From Ureibacillus manganicus DSM 26584 (GTDB lineage Bacteria > Bacillota > Bacilli > Bacillales_A > Planococcaceae): 64,000 nucleotides of DNA. The DNA lies in the NCBI RefSeq assembly GCF_000772945.1, contig NZ_JPVN01000006.1, forward strand, positions 1-64,000. The letters are read 5' to 3'. Every line of letters begins with the position of its first letter. Position 1 is the stretch's first letter. Shown here piece after piece: positions 46,737 to 55,669 of this stretch. The notes beneath the pieces were generated by a model. It saw only the letters and a program-made list of their open reading frames with translations. It was not told the origin of the DNA and made no database searches. The translations under genes and the position numbers were made by a program.

Positions 46737-48110
46737 ATGCAAAATAATCAGATGTCGTTAACAAAATCAATGATTTTCTTTTTAATACCTGTTGCACTTT
46801 CGAGTGTGTTGCAATCGGCAGGACAAATCATTTCTACGATTGTTGTTGGTCAAACTTTAGGAGAAGACGCGCTAGCAGCAATTGCCGCTTTCTTTCCATT
46901 ATTTTTCCTTTTAGTATCTTTTGCGATTGGGGTAGGGTCAGGAAGTTCGATTTTGATTGGTCAGGCTTTTGGTGCTAAAAATATGGAGAAACTTAAAGAA
47001 ATTGTAGGAGTTACAATCGCTGTAACCTTAGTGATTTCTGTAGTAGTTGCATTAGTTGGCGGCCTTTTTTCAGAGGGTATTTTAAGGTTGATGGGTACTC
47101 CTGAAAACATTTTAGAAGAAAGTGCTAGCTATGCTCAAATTTTATTTGTTACATTGCCTATTATGTTTTTATATATGTGTTATACAACCTTTATCCGTGG
47201 ATCTGGTGATTCCAAAACACCTTTAGTTTTCTTAATCATTAGTATTGTTCTAAATATTGCATTCTTACCGATATTTATGTTCGGTTGGATTGGATTCCCA
47301 GCTTTAGGGTTGAATGGTGCGGCTTATGCAAATGCTGTTTCCTTCTTGATCACATTTATATGGCTACTTCTTTATTTGCATAAAAAAGATCATGTAGTTA
47401 AATTAGATAAAATTACTATAAAAAATATTAAAATCAAAGGGGATTTGGTAAAGAGTTTACTTAAACTTGCCATTCCTTCAAGTATTAGTATGGTTGCCAT
47501 TTCACTTGCGGGGATTGCTGTAATTTTCTTTGTAAATAGTTATGGTTCAAACGCAACTGCATCATACGGTATAGTAAACCAAATTGCAAGTTACGTACAA
47601 ATACCAGGTATGTCTGTAGCTATAGCGACATCAGTATTTGTCGCACAGGCAATAGGCGCTGGCAGACAGGAAGACTTAAAAGTAATTACTGCATTAGGAT
47701 TAAAGTTGAGTTACCTATTTGGTGGAATACTTGTAATCATCGTTTACTTGTTTGCTGAACCAATTCTTAGAGTATTCTTAACAAATCCAGATACGATTTC
47801 TATGGCAAAAGGACTTATGTATATATCGTTTTGGAGTTATTTATTATTAGCACATGTTCAAGCAATCTCTGCAACAATGCGTGCAACAGGAACGGTTTTC
47901 TGGCCAACTGTAATTTTAATTTCCACAATTTGGATTATTGAAGTACCAGCAGCTTATCTTTTATCAAAATATACACCACTTGGTATAAATGGAATATGGC
48001 TTGCATATCCAATCTCGTTTGGAATTAATCTAGGCTTACAATATTGGTACTATCGTTTTGTTTGGAAGAAGAAGACGATAAAAGCATTGGTGCCATCTGC
48101 AAGTGAATAA
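46737..48110 (+). CDS. MATE family efflux transporter
   Basis: 457 aa with 12 helices, MatE repeats in both halves (ISTIVVGQTLGEDALAAIAAFFP; YGIVNQIASYVQIPG). MepA/NorM-like multidrug-sodium/proton antiporter. ATG 46737 has TGGAG 6 nt upstream; an in-frame ATG at 46725 overlaps that site and is less likely. Monocistronic with a terminator. Confidence 0.92.
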   Translation: MQNNQMSLTKSMIFFLIPVALSSVLQSAGQIISTIVVGQTLGEDALAAIAAFFPLFFLLVSFAIGVGSGSSILIGQAFGAKNMEKLKEIVGVTIAVTLVISVVVALVGGLFSEGILRLMGTPENILEESASYAQILFVTLPIMFLYMCYTTFIRGSGDSKTPLVFLIISIVLNIAFLPIFMFGWIGFPALGLNGAAYANAVSFLITFIWLLLYLHKKDHVVKLDKITIKNIKIKGDLVKSLLKLAIPSSISMVAISLAGIAVIFFVNSYGSNATASYGIVNQIASYVQIPGMSVAIATSVFVAQAIGAGRQEDLKVITALGLKLSYLFGGILVIIVYLFAEPILRVFLTNPDTISMAKGLMYISFWSYLLLAHVQAISATMRATGTVFWPTVILISTIWIIEVPAAYLLSKYTPLGINGIWLAYPISFGINLGLQYWYYRFVWKKKTIKALVPSASE

Positions 48111-48117
48111 ATATTAA

Positions 48118-48147
48118 AAAAAGGACTTCTAATGTAGGAGCCCTTTT
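48118..48147. terminator. Bidirectional terminator between MATE and YitT-like genes
   Basis: AAAAGGACTTCT pairs with AGGAGCCCTTTT (one mismatch), flanked by A and T runs on both sides. Confidence 0.8.
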
Positions 48148-48166
48148 TTAGTATTTGTTATTTCAA

Positions 48167-49027
48167 TTACCAGATCTGCTTAAATCGACCAATAACATTT
48201 TGAGTTGAAATGACAGAGATAAACGCATGTTCATCAACACTTTTTATAAGCTTTTTCAATTGTGTCACTTGTCCTTTTACAGCAACACATAGAAGAACAG
48301 TTTTTTCATGATGAGTATAACCGCCAGTTGCTTCCCACATCGTAGTACCCCTGTGTAATTCACTATTAATGGCAGTATTAACGTCTTCACCTATTTCTGT
48401 AACAATTAAAATCGTTACTCTGTTTACGTGATCTAATACCACTTCATATGTTTTCATTGAAGCAAACATTGAGATAATCGTATACAGAGCAATTTCACTC
48501 CCAAATAAAAAGCCAGATGCAATAACAATCATGACGTTTACAGTAAGATTTGCTTTTCCTACAGAAACATTAGAATATTTTGCGATAATTCTCGAAAGAA
48601 TATCGATTCCACCTTGGGACCCGCCGCGACGTAATATGATTCCACAGCCAATTCCATTTAGCACACCGCCAAATATAGCAGCTAATAAGATATTATCAGT
48701 CCACATAAGTTGAACGGGAAAAAAGTATAAAAAACTAGAAACTAATGTAATAGAAATTATAGTATATATACTGAACTTCTTACCAAGGAAAATATAAGCT
48801 GCAATCATTAAAGGGATATTTAAAATAAAAAAGAACACCCCAACACTAATGGGGAAAAAGTGATTGATAAATTGAGCAATTCCTGTTGTTCCACCAGCTA
48901 AAAGTCCAGAAGGAATCGTTAACATATTTAGCGCGACAGCCGATAAGGCCGTTCCAGCAAGAATAGTGAGTAAATCAATGAATATATTGGCCTGTTTCTT
49001 TTCTTTTTCTGTAATATGCATATGCAT
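48167..49027 (-). CDS. YitT family membrane protein (DUF161-DUF2179)
   Basis: 286 aa. Five to six membrane helices (ALNMLTIPSGLLAGGTTGIAQ; IGCGIILRRGGSQGGIDILS) followed by a C-terminal DUF2179 domain (EIGEDVNTAINSELHRGTTMWEATGGY), the YitT/YpjC layout. Function unknown. AGAGGT lies upstream of the ATG. Monocistronic. Confidence 0.92.
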   Translation of the reverse strand: MHMHITEKEKKQANIFIDLLTILAGTALSAVALNMLTIPSGLLAGGTTGIAQFINHFFPISVGVFFFILNIPLMIAAYIFLGKKFSIYTIISITLVSSFLYFFPVQLMWTDNILLAAIFGGVLNGIGCGIILRRGGSQGGIDILSRIIAKYSNVSVGKANLTVNVMIVIASGFLFGSEIALYTIISMFASMKTYEVVLDHVNRVTILIVTEIGEDVNTAINSELHRGTTMWEATGGYTHHEKTVLLCVAVKGQVTQLKKLIKSVDEHAFISVISTQNVIGRFKQIW

Positions 49028-49367
49028 TGTAGTTTACCTCTTTATTATTAATAGATTGAAAACATAAGGCATTATAGTGTAAGGCATAATGAAAAACTTG
49101 ATACAATCTCAGCTCCATTTTGGTCAAAATACCACAAATTCATAAAAAAACTTGAACTAAACAATTCAGTTCACTGATGGTCGATTCATTTTAAACATCT
49201 TAAACGATCATTAGCAATATAATTTCTTTGAAAACTGATATAATTTAATCTTTTACGTCATAAATGTGAAAAAATAAAATTCTTAATCTGTAAAATATTA
49301 CTTGTAAATAATGGTTGTCCTCCTATAGGTTTAATATCATAGAACCTTGGAAGGGGATTCGTTTAAT
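49028..49367. other. Intergenic region without recognisable gene
   Basis: 340 bp of AT-rich sequence between divergent genes (YitT-like and the HExxH lipoprotein). It must hold both promoters, but I see no confident -35/-10 pair, hairpin or small gene. Confidence 0.6.
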
Positions 49368-50408
49368 TTGAAACGATTGCGCTGGTTTTTAATCTTAGTC
49401 ATCTTTATTTTGGCTGCTTGTGGAAATGATTCAGTTGAAAAGCAAACTAATGAGTCGAAAGAAGCTTCGGGTGTTAGTGTAGATGAAACAACAGAAGAAG
49501 TAACAGCAGAAGAAACAACAGAAGAAGTATCAGTTGAAGGTGAAACGTTAGAGGAAATCGAGATACTTGATAATGGTTGTTATAGTGATGAAATTTATAT
49601 AGAACATGAACAAACTTGTATTAAAGAAATTGAATGTACAGATTACGAATCCTGTATTGAGTGGGGAAATCAACTTATAAGTAACTTGGAATATGACTAT
49701 GGGTCGCTTGTTGCTGAAGAATCAGTAGCAACAGATGAAGAAGGGTTAGAAGTATTAGTAACGTATGATATAGATCTAGAAACCGAAGAAATTTCAACGT
49801 TAGCAAATGTCACCGATGAAGAATTGGAGTGGCATGGGGACCTATGGTTTAGTTTTAGTTGGCTAATTCCTGAGGAATACCGAGAAGCATTTAATAAATT
49901 TGATGTATTTGAAAGTGGTAATACACTTGCGTATGTTGTAATAAACGATGATTATGCTGAATATTGGACTTTAGGTATGAACAATCAAAACATTGAACTT
50001 GCTTCGGAAACGTTAGTCACGTATTTACATGAATATGCACATTATTTATCACTTAACGACAAAGAGGTAGACTACTTTACAGATGAAACAGGATGTAATT
50101 CTGTGTATATTGAATCAGGCTGTTTATTTGAAGATGCATATATATTAGATTTTTATATGCAATTTTGGGCAGATGGGAGCTATGATGAAATAGATAGCTA
50201 CTATGTTTCTGGCTATGCTATGACTTCACCAGAAGAAGATTTTTCTGAGTCATTTGCTCATTTTGTACTAACCCAGACACCTGAAGCTAATACCATCGCA
50301 GATGAAAAAATATTATGGTTTTATCAATATGAAGAATTTGTTCAATTACGTACAGAAATATTATCTCGTGTAGCAACATGGATGGTACGTAGCGTTGCAA
50401 TGGAATAA
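49368..50408 (+). CDS. Putative zinc-metalloprotease lipoprotein (HExxH)
   Basis: 346 aa from TTG 49368 (AAGGGGA about 10 nt upstream). Lipoprotein signal with lipobox LAAC (Cys18), then a Glu/Thr-rich linker (about 24-60). Residues 221-225 are HEYAH, a zinc-binding HExxH in a hydrophobic helix (TLVTYLHEYAHYLSL), and E294 in EEDFSESFAHF is a plausible third ligand, as in gluzincins. Cysteines (CYS, CIKEIEC, CIEW, GC..GC) suggest disulfides. I recognise no named family. Extracellular, membrane-anchored; substrate unknown. Confidence 0.78.
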   Translation: MKRLRWFLILVIFILAACGNDSVEKQTNESKEASGVSVDETTEEVTAEETTEEVSVEGETLEEIEILDNGCYSDEIYIEHEQTCIKEIECTDYESCIEWGNQLISNLEYDYGSLVAEESVATDEEGLEVLVTYDIDLETEEISTLANVTDEELEWHGDLWFSFSWLIPEEYREAFNKFDVFESGNTLAYVVINDDYAEYWTLGMNNQNIELASETLVTYLHEYAHYLSLNDKEVDYFTDETGCNSVYIESGCLFEDAYILDFYMQFWADGSYDEIDSYYVSGYAMTSPEEDFSESFAHFVLTQTPEANTIADEKILWFYQYEEFVQLRTEILSRVATWMVRSVAME

Positions 50409-50417
50409 ATAATGGTA

Positions 50418-50446
50418 CCCACCGCAAACTAAATGCGGTGGGTTTT
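50418..50446 (+). terminator. Intrinsic terminator of the metalloprotease gene
   Basis: CCCACCGCA pairs perfectly with TGCGGTGGG, then TTTT. Confidence 0.9.
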
Positions 50447-50457
50447 AATTTGGAATA

Positions 50458-50778
50458 TTATTTAGCTAATCCATCTATAAATGCTTCAATTTCTTCTTGC
50501 GTTTTACGATCCTTACTTACGAAACGACCCACTTCATTTCCATTATTATAGGCAATAAAGCTTGGAATTCCATATACATCTAACTCTCCACATAAATCAA
50601 TAAATTGATCTCTATCTATTTTGACAAATGTATACTCAGGATAGTTTGCTTCAATTGCTGGCAAAGCTGGGTCGATAAAACGGCAGTCACCGCACCAGTC
50701 AGCTGTGAACATAAAAATGACACGTTCTTCATCTGTTTTAAATTTTTCAAATTGTTCTATGGTTTGTAAGTTTTCCAC
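50458..50778 (-). CDS. Thioredoxin-like protein with WCGDC active site
   Basis: 106 aa thioredoxin fold. FTADWCGDCRFIDPALPAIE holds the redox pair in the form CGDC rather than CGPC, and the cis-proline loop GIPSFIAY follows. The CGDC form resembles YtpP-type bacillary thioredoxins. Cytosolic thiol exchange; partner unknown. GTG start with GGAGGA upstream. Confidence 0.9.
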   Translation of the reverse strand: MENLQTIEQFEKFKTDEERVIFMFTADWCGDCRFIDPALPAIEANYPEYTFVKIDRDQFIDLCGELDVYGIPSFIAYNNGNEVGRFVSKDRKTQEEIEAFIDGLAK

Positions 50779-50973
50779 AACAAATCCTCCAATCTATAAA
50801 TCTTCCATTTAATTCTACCATATTGTTCGAAAATTATAAAAAGTGTGAGTTGGTTAATGATTTGAATTTAGACTTCAATAGTAGTTTCGCCCAATTTAAT
50901 CTCAATATGTAGACATTACACATGGTTTATAAAAATCCGGTTATTCTAATTTAGAACGAAAGGAGGTTTATTT

Positions 50974-51972
50974 TTGAATCAAATGTTTATTCCCTTAATA
51001 GGTTTAACATTGTTTTGGAGTACGATTTTTACTTCAGAAGCAGTAGCAAATACACAAGAACCATCTAGGGAAGAAATTATGAATAGTCGGATGGATTACT
51101 ATGCAAAATACAACGATATGTTCGTTACCTGGCATTACTTAGCAGCAATTGACCAGTATGAAAGAAATATTCAAGCAGTAAGAAAGGATATCCCAAAAAG
51201 AGAAGGGGTAATTGCTTTACAATTTTCAAAGGAATACTGGGCTGGAGCTCTCAATCCAAATCAAGATGATACATCCATTGAGTCAATTCAATATTTTGGT
51301 GGTATGGGTCTTGATGGAGATGGCGACGGTAAAGCTGACTTAGCAAATGATGATGATGTTATGTACACAATGAAAACATACTTAAGCCAATACGGACATA
51401 GTGAAGAAGACTTTAAAATTGCCTTATGGGAATATTACAAAAACGAAAAAGTAGTTAATCAAATTATATCCATAGCGAAACTTTATAAACATTTTAATAC
51501 TATAGATTTAGATACCCATGTGTTCCCTGTACCTGTTCGTGGTTTTAATTATAGTTATCGTGGTACTTGGGGGGCTAGCAGGGGTTGGGGCGGAAGACGT
51601 ATCCATGAAGGTACTGATATATTCGCAGGCTATGGCACGCCTGTAGTTTCCACATCCTATGGAGTAGTAGAAATCATGGGCTGGAACGAGTTTGGTGGAT
51701 GGCGTATAGGGATTCGTGACAATCATAATACGTATCATTATTATGCACATCTTGCGTACTTTAACAAAGATCTTAAAGTAGGAGATATTGTAGAACCGGG
51801 TACACTAATTGGCGGTGTAGGAAGTACAGGTTACGGGAAGGAAGGTACTTCTGGTAAATTCCCACCTCATTTACATTATGGAATGTATAAATTCAATGGG
51901 CGAACTGAGTGGGCATTTGACCCATATCCTTCTCTAACACAATGGGAAAAAGAATCAAGAAAGAAAAAGTAA
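50974..51972 (+). CDS. lytH: M23 peptidase, LytH-like L-Ala-D-Glu endopeptidase
   Basis: 332 aa. N-terminal signal/anchor, a helical domain of about 150 residues, then an M23 (LytM) domain: HEGTDIFAGYGTPV with the first His and Asp ligands and HLHYGMY with the last, HYYAHL between. Length and layout match B. subtilis LytH, which trims spore-cortex peptides late in sporulation. A DGDGDGKADL loop near 117-126 resembles a dockerin/EF-hand calcium site. TTG start with AGGAGG. Sporulation role inferred by homology. Confidence 0.87.
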   Translation: MNQMFIPLIGLTLFWSTIFTSEAVANTQEPSREEIMNSRMDYYAKYNDMFVTWHYLAAIDQYERNIQAVRKDIPKREGVIALQFSKEYWAGALNPNQDDTSIESIQYFGGMGLDGDGDGKADLANDDDVMYTMKTYLSQYGHSEEDFKIALWEYYKNEKVVNQIISIAKLYKHFNTIDLDTHVFPVPVRGFNYSYRGTWGASRGWGGRRIHEGTDIFAGYGTPVVSTSYGVVEIMGWNEFGGWRIGIRDNHNTYHYYAHLAYFNKDLKVGDIVEPGTLIGGVGSTGYGKEGTSGKFPPHLHYGMYKFNGRTEWAFDPYPSLTQWEKESRKKK

Positions 51973-51986
51973 GATGATCTTGTTTA

Positions 51987-52017
51987 GGTTGTTCCAAATT
52001 ATTGGAGCAGCCTTTTT
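51987..52017 (+). terminator. Intrinsic terminator of the lytH-like gene
   Basis: GGTTGTTCCA pairs with TGGAGCAGCC (one G-U), then five T. Confidence 0.88.
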
Positions 52018-52079
52018 ATTTTGGAAATAGGGATTTATGTAAATATTAAATTTATTTATGAAAAATTTAAATTCTCCTG

Positions 52080-52127
52080 TTGACACTACATAGTAAAGTA
52101 TGTTAAATTTATCTCGAATTAAAGATA
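52080..52127 (+). promoter_or_regulatory. Promoter plus MhqR-type operator 1, upstream of yceI-like gene
   Basis: TTGACA (52080-52085), 17-nt spacer, TTAAAT (52103-52108), then the dyad TATCTCGAATTAAAGATA at 52110-52127 over the expected start site. The palindrome fits the TATCTCGAATTCGAGATA pattern I recall for B. subtilis MhqR. The 63-residue open frame across 52128-52319 is not called. Confidence 0.7.
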
Positions 52128-52227
52128 ATGTACTTCGAACTAATTGTAAATCGAATGTACAAAATTTGTTTGTGTTTTGTAAATGTTTTGAAAGTAGTAC
52201 TTCTACTTTCAGTATTTTTTTCTTATA

Positions 52228-52245
52228 TATCTCGAATGCGAGATA
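52228..52245 (+). promoter_or_regulatory. MhqR-type operator 2
   Basis: TATCTCGAATGCGAGATA, 8-bp arms perfect apart from the central pair, 35 bp before the yceI-like ATG and 118 bp after operator 1. Confidence 0.75.
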
Positions 52246-52279
52246 AAAAATTAATTAAATTCGATGGGGGAATATTAAA

Positions 52280-52807
52280 ATGGCAAAATTTACAGTGGAT
52301 CAATCACACTCACAAGTAGGATTTGAAGTTAAACACATGATGGTATCAAAAGTAAAAGGTCAATTCGATGCTTATACTGCAGAAGTAGAAGCTGAAAACC
52401 TAGAAGATTTAACAACTGCACAAATCGCTTTCTCTTTTGACGTTGCATCTATTAACACTCGCAGCGAAGACCGCGACAATCACTTAAAATCAGGCGACTT
52501 CTTTGATATCGAAAAATACCCTGCAATTACTTTCAAGTCAACAAACATTGAAAAAGATGGAGATGACTACAAAGTAACTGGTGACTTAACTATTAAAGAT
52601 GTAACAAAACCTGTAACTTTTGAAGTTGAATTTGGTGGTAAAGGTAAAAACCCATGGGGCGTAGAAGTTTATGGATTCGAAGCAGAAGCGAAAATCAACC
52701 GTGAAGAATTCGGATTAACTTGGAACGCTGCTTTAGAAACTGGTGGCGTACTTGTTGGGAAAGACATTAAAATTAAAGTTGAATTAGAAGTAAATCCAGC
52801 AGCTTAA
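52280..52807 (+). CDS. YceI family lipocalin-like protein
   Basis: 175 aa, single YceI domain: WxxxxSHSxVGFEVKHM-like opening (FTVDQSHSQVGFEVKHMMVS), SINTRSEDRDNHLKSGDFFD and EFGLTWNAALETGG near the end. YceI folds as a beta-barrel that binds polyisoprenoids such as quinone tails or amides. No signal peptide, so cytosolic, unlike the E. coli protein. Two MhqR-type operators upstream place it under quinone/electrophile control, which would fit a quinone-binding role. Confidence 0.92.
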   Translation: MAKFTVDQSHSQVGFEVKHMMVSKVKGQFDAYTAEVEAENLEDLTTAQIAFSFDVASINTRSEDRDNHLKSGDFFDIEKYPAITFKSTNIEKDGDDYKVTGDLTIKDVTKPVTFEVEFGGKGKNPWGVEVYGFEAEAKINREEFGLTWNAALETGGVLVGKDIKIKVELEVNPAA

Positions 52808-52824
52808 TTTTATATATTATTGAG

Positions 52825-52863
52825 AAGTCAATTAGTGCAGTTTGCATTGATTGACTTTTTTTA
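52825..52863 (+). terminator. Intrinsic terminator of the yceI-like gene
   Basis: AAGTCAAT pairs with ATTGACTT (allowing a 4-nt offset), followed by seven T. Confidence 0.7.
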
Positions 52864-52873
52864 TTTCAAAGAA

Positions 52874-52920
52874 TTGACAAGTGCTTCTATTGATGATATT
52901 ATTATCTCGAATTAGAGATA
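52874..52920 (+). promoter_or_regulatory. Promoter plus MhqR-type operator 3, upstream of the dioxygenase operon
   Basis: TTGACA (52874-52879), 17-nt spacer, TATTAT (52897-52902), then TATCTCGAATTAGAGATA at 52903-52920. Same promoter-operator geometry as at 52080, which strongly suggests common control. Confidence 0.75.
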
Positions 52921-52998
52921 TCTAATTTCGAATGAATTTTGACTTATTTTAATGAAATACTAAAGATAGTGTGGAACTATCTTTTATTTTTAAAAATA

Positions 52999-53016
52999 TA
53001 TCTCGATTTCGAGATA
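52999..53016 (+). promoter_or_regulatory. MhqR-type operator 4
   Basis: TATCTCGATTTCGAGATA, perfect outside the central pair, 21 bp before the dioxygenase ATG. Confidence 0.75.
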
Positions 53017-53036
53017 ATAATATATGGAGGATTTAA

Positions 53037-54020
53037 ATGAACGAATTAAAAGGATTACATCACATAACAGCAATCACAAGTAGTGCAGAAAAAATTTATG
53101 AGTTTTTCACATATACATTAGGGCTTCGCCTAGCTAAGAAAACAGTCAACCAAGACGATATTCAAACTTACCACCTATATTTCACAGATGATGTTGGTAG
53201 CCCAGGAACAGATATGACATTTTTCGATTTTCCTGGTATCCCTAAAGGAATTCATGGAACAAATGAAATTTCAAGAACGTCATTCCGTGTTCCAAACGAT
53301 GCTGCGTTAGATTACTGGTTAAAACGCTTCAACCGCTTAGGAGTAAAAAACTCAGGGATCAAAGAACATTTCGGTAAAAAGGTGTTACCTTTTGTAGATT
53401 TCGATGACCAACAATATCAACTAATATCAGATGAAAAAAATGTTGGTGTTGCAGCTGGAACACCTTGGGAAAAGGGACCAATTCCAGTAGAGTTCGCTAT
53501 AACAGGCCTAGGTCCAATCTTCGTACGTACATCTTACTTGGATTATTTTAAAGAAGTATTAGAAAAAGTGTTCTTAATGAGAGAAGTTGCAAAGGAAGAT
53601 TCATTCCATTTGTTTGAAATGGGAGAGGGCGGTAACGGTGCACAAGTAATCGTTGAATACAATACAGTTCTTCCACAAGCTAGACAAGGCTTTGGTACTG
53701 TCCACCATGCAGCATTCTGTGTTGAGGACCGACAAGAATTAGACGCATGGCAGGAACGCCTTTCAGGATTTAGATTACCAAACTCAGGATTTGTAGAAAG
53801 ATATTATTTTGGCTCTTTATATTCAAATGTAGCGCCACAAATCTTATTTGAACTTGCTACTGATGGGCCAGGATTTATGGGCGATGAGCCGTACGAAACT
53901 CTTGGGGAGAAACTATCGTTACCACCATTCTTTGAACCAAAACGTGATGAAATTGAAAAATTAGTTAGACATTTTGATACTGTTCGAAGCACAAAGGTAT
54001 TTGAAAAAGAATACGAATAA
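53037..54020 (+). CDS. Ring-cleaving dioxygenase-type VOC protein (Mhq family)
   Basis: 327 aa with two vicinal-oxygen-chelate halves. LKGLHHITAITSSAEKIYEFFTY opens the first and GTVHHAAFCVEDRQEL the second; each starts with a metal histidine, and a glutamate ligand is likely in LFELATDGPGF. Similar to MhqA/MhqE/MhqO proteins proposed to open hydroquinone-type rings. GGAGG upstream of ATG. First gene of a four-gene operon behind operators 3 and 4. Confidence 0.9.
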   Translation: MNELKGLHHITAITSSAEKIYEFFTYTLGLRLAKKTVNQDDIQTYHLYFTDDVGSPGTDMTFFDFPGIPKGIHGTNEISRTSFRVPNDAALDYWLKRFNRLGVKNSGIKEHFGKKVLPFVDFDDQQYQLISDEKNVGVAAGTPWEKGPIPVEFAITGLGPIFVRTSYLDYFKEVLEKVFLMREVAKEDSFHLFEMGEGGNGAQVIVEYNTVLPQARQGFGTVHHAAFCVEDRQELDAWQERLSGFRLPNSGFVERYYFGSLYSNVAPQILFELATDGPGFMGDEPYETLGEKLSLPPFFEPKRDEIEKLVRHFDTVRSTKVFEKEYE

Positions 54021-54081
54021 ATCATAACTATCATTGAAAGTCTGCAAAATCAATAAATATTATAATCTCGGAGGAATTAAC

Positions 54082-55020
54082 ATGGAAAAACATACAACAG
54101 GTATTCACCACATTACTGCAATTGTTGGCCACCCACAAGAAAATGTAGATTTCTATGCCGGTGTTTTAGGATTACGTTTAGTGAAAAAAACGATTAACTT
54201 TGATGACCCGGGAACTTATCATTTATATTTTGGTAATGAGGGCGGCAAACCTGGCTCAATTATTACATTCTTCCCTTGGGCAAATGCATATCAAGGAAGA
54301 ATTGGTGATGGCCAAGTAGGTGTAACAACTTATGCTGTACCCGTTGGAACGCTTGAATTCTGGAAAAAACGCTTAGAGAAATTTGATGTGGAATATGCTG
54401 TAGTGGAGCGATTCGGTGAAACATTATTACAATTTGACGATCCACATGGTTTACATCTTGAACTTGTTGAACGTGAACAAGGGGAGTTAAATCCCTATGT
54501 ATTTGGCGGAGTTACGAAAGAGGTTGCTATTAAAGGTTTTGGTGGAGCGATTCTTTATTCTAGTCGACCAGAAGATACAACAAAGGCTTTAGTAGATGTG
54601 ATGGGTCTGGAAATTGTGGGCACAGAAGGTGATTATACTCGATTTAAAGCTTCAGGTGATATCGGTAATATCATTGATCTTAAAATGACAACTGGGGCAA
54701 GAGGAACAATGGGTGTAGGAACTGTCCACCATATCGCATGGCGTGCAAAAGACAATGCAGATCATCTTGAATGGCAAGAGCATGCTTATAATAATGGAAT
54801 GCATGTAACAGATGTAAAGGATCGTAACTATTTCAATGCAATCTACTTCCGTGAACATGGGGAAATCTTGTTTGAAATTGCCACTGATCCACCAGGATTT
54901 GCCCATGACGAATCTCATGATACTATGGGTCAACAATTAATGTTACCATCACAGTATGAACATTTACGTGATCAGTTAGAAGTGAGATTAATTCCCATTG
55001 AAGTACGCCCACTTGACTAA
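54082..55020 (+). CDS. mhqO: Ring-cleaving dioxygenase-type VOC protein, MhqO/MhqA-like
   Basis: 312 aa from ATG 54082 with GGAGG upstream (an earlier in-frame start at 54034 lacks one). Two VOC halves: TGIHHITAIVGHPQENVDFY and GTVHHIAWRAKDNADHLEW, with metal ligand glutamate in ILFEIATDPPGF. The length and wording match MhqO/MhqA of B. subtilis. A paralogue of the preceding gene. Proposed role: opening of hydroquinone or catechol rings in the cytosol. Exact assignment among MhqA, E and O is uncertain. Confidence 0.88.
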   Translation: MEKHTTGIHHITAIVGHPQENVDFYAGVLGLRLVKKTINFDDPGTYHLYFGNEGGKPGSIITFFPWANAYQGRIGDGQVGVTTYAVPVGTLEFWKKRLEKFDVEYAVVERFGETLLQFDDPHGLHLELVEREQGELNPYVFGGVTKEVAIKGFGGAILYSSRPEDTTKALVDVMGLEIVGTEGDYTRFKASGDIGNIIDLKMTTGARGTMGVGTVHHIAWRAKDNADHLEWQEHAYNNGMHVTDVKDRNYFNAIYFREHGEILFEIATDPPGFAHDESHDTMGQQLMLPSQYEHLRDQLEVRLIPIEVRPLD

Positions 55021-55037
55021 TGAAAGGGTGAATATGT

Positions 55038-55649
55038 TTGATTCCCATTAATCCTAAAGATATAAGTGAACGAGACAGCTATAAGTTAATGATTGGTACC
55101 ATTATTCCTAGACCAATTGCATTTGTAACAACGAAATCTGAAGAAGGTGTCATTAATGGCGCACCATTTAGTTATTTTAATATCGTTTCTGCAAATCCGC
55201 CAATGGTTTCATTAGCTATTCAAAGACCAAATGGCCGATTAAAGGACACAGCTAGAAATATCTATCAGTCAGGTGAATTTGTCGTTCATATTGTGGATGA
55301 AGAAAATGTGAAGAAAATCAATGAGACAGCTGCATCTTTACCACCTAACGAGAGTGAATTAGAGATAGCAAACTTAACTCAAGTAAGTAGTAAAATAGTG
55401 AAAGTACCGGGGATTTCTGAATCTAAAGTGCGATTTGAATGTAAGCTTGTGAAAGCGATCCCGTTAAAAGATGAAAATAATCCAGGTAGTGATTTATTTA
55501 TCGGCGAAGTTGTATTATTTCATATCGATGACTCAATTTATGAAGAAAATGGTCGAATTAATGTTCAAGAACTTAGTGCCGTCAGTCGTCTAGCAGGTTC
55601 TGACTATGCAACTATTGGGGACATATTTTCAATTGAAAGACCAAAGTAA
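55038..55649 (+). CDS. Flavin reductase-like FMN-binding protein
   Basis: 203 aa, split-barrel flavin reductase fold (PF01613). KLMIGTIIPRPIAFVTTKSEEG and APFSYFNIVSANPPMVSLAIQ are the FMN-binding signature. TTG start with GAAAGGG upstream. Lies 17 bp after the second dioxygenase and 20 bp before mhqD, inside the same operon, so it may supply reduced flavin or reduce quinones. No partner monooxygenase is encoded here. Confidence 0.88.
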   Translation: MIPINPKDISERDSYKLMIGTIIPRPIAFVTTKSEEGVINGAPFSYFNIVSANPPMVSLAIQRPNGRLKDTARNIYQSGEFVVHIVDEENVKKINETAASLPPNESELEIANLTQVSSKIVKVPGISESKVRFECKLVKAIPLKDENNPGSDLFIGEVVLFHIDDSIYEENGRINVQELSAVSRLAGSDYATIGDIFSIERPK

Positions 55650-55669
55650 GTACAAGGGGAGTGGAATCC

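Noticed and set aside
52128-52319. 63-codon frame upstream of yceI
   Set aside because: It spans the operator region and overlaps the yceI start in another frame; no good ribosome binding site.
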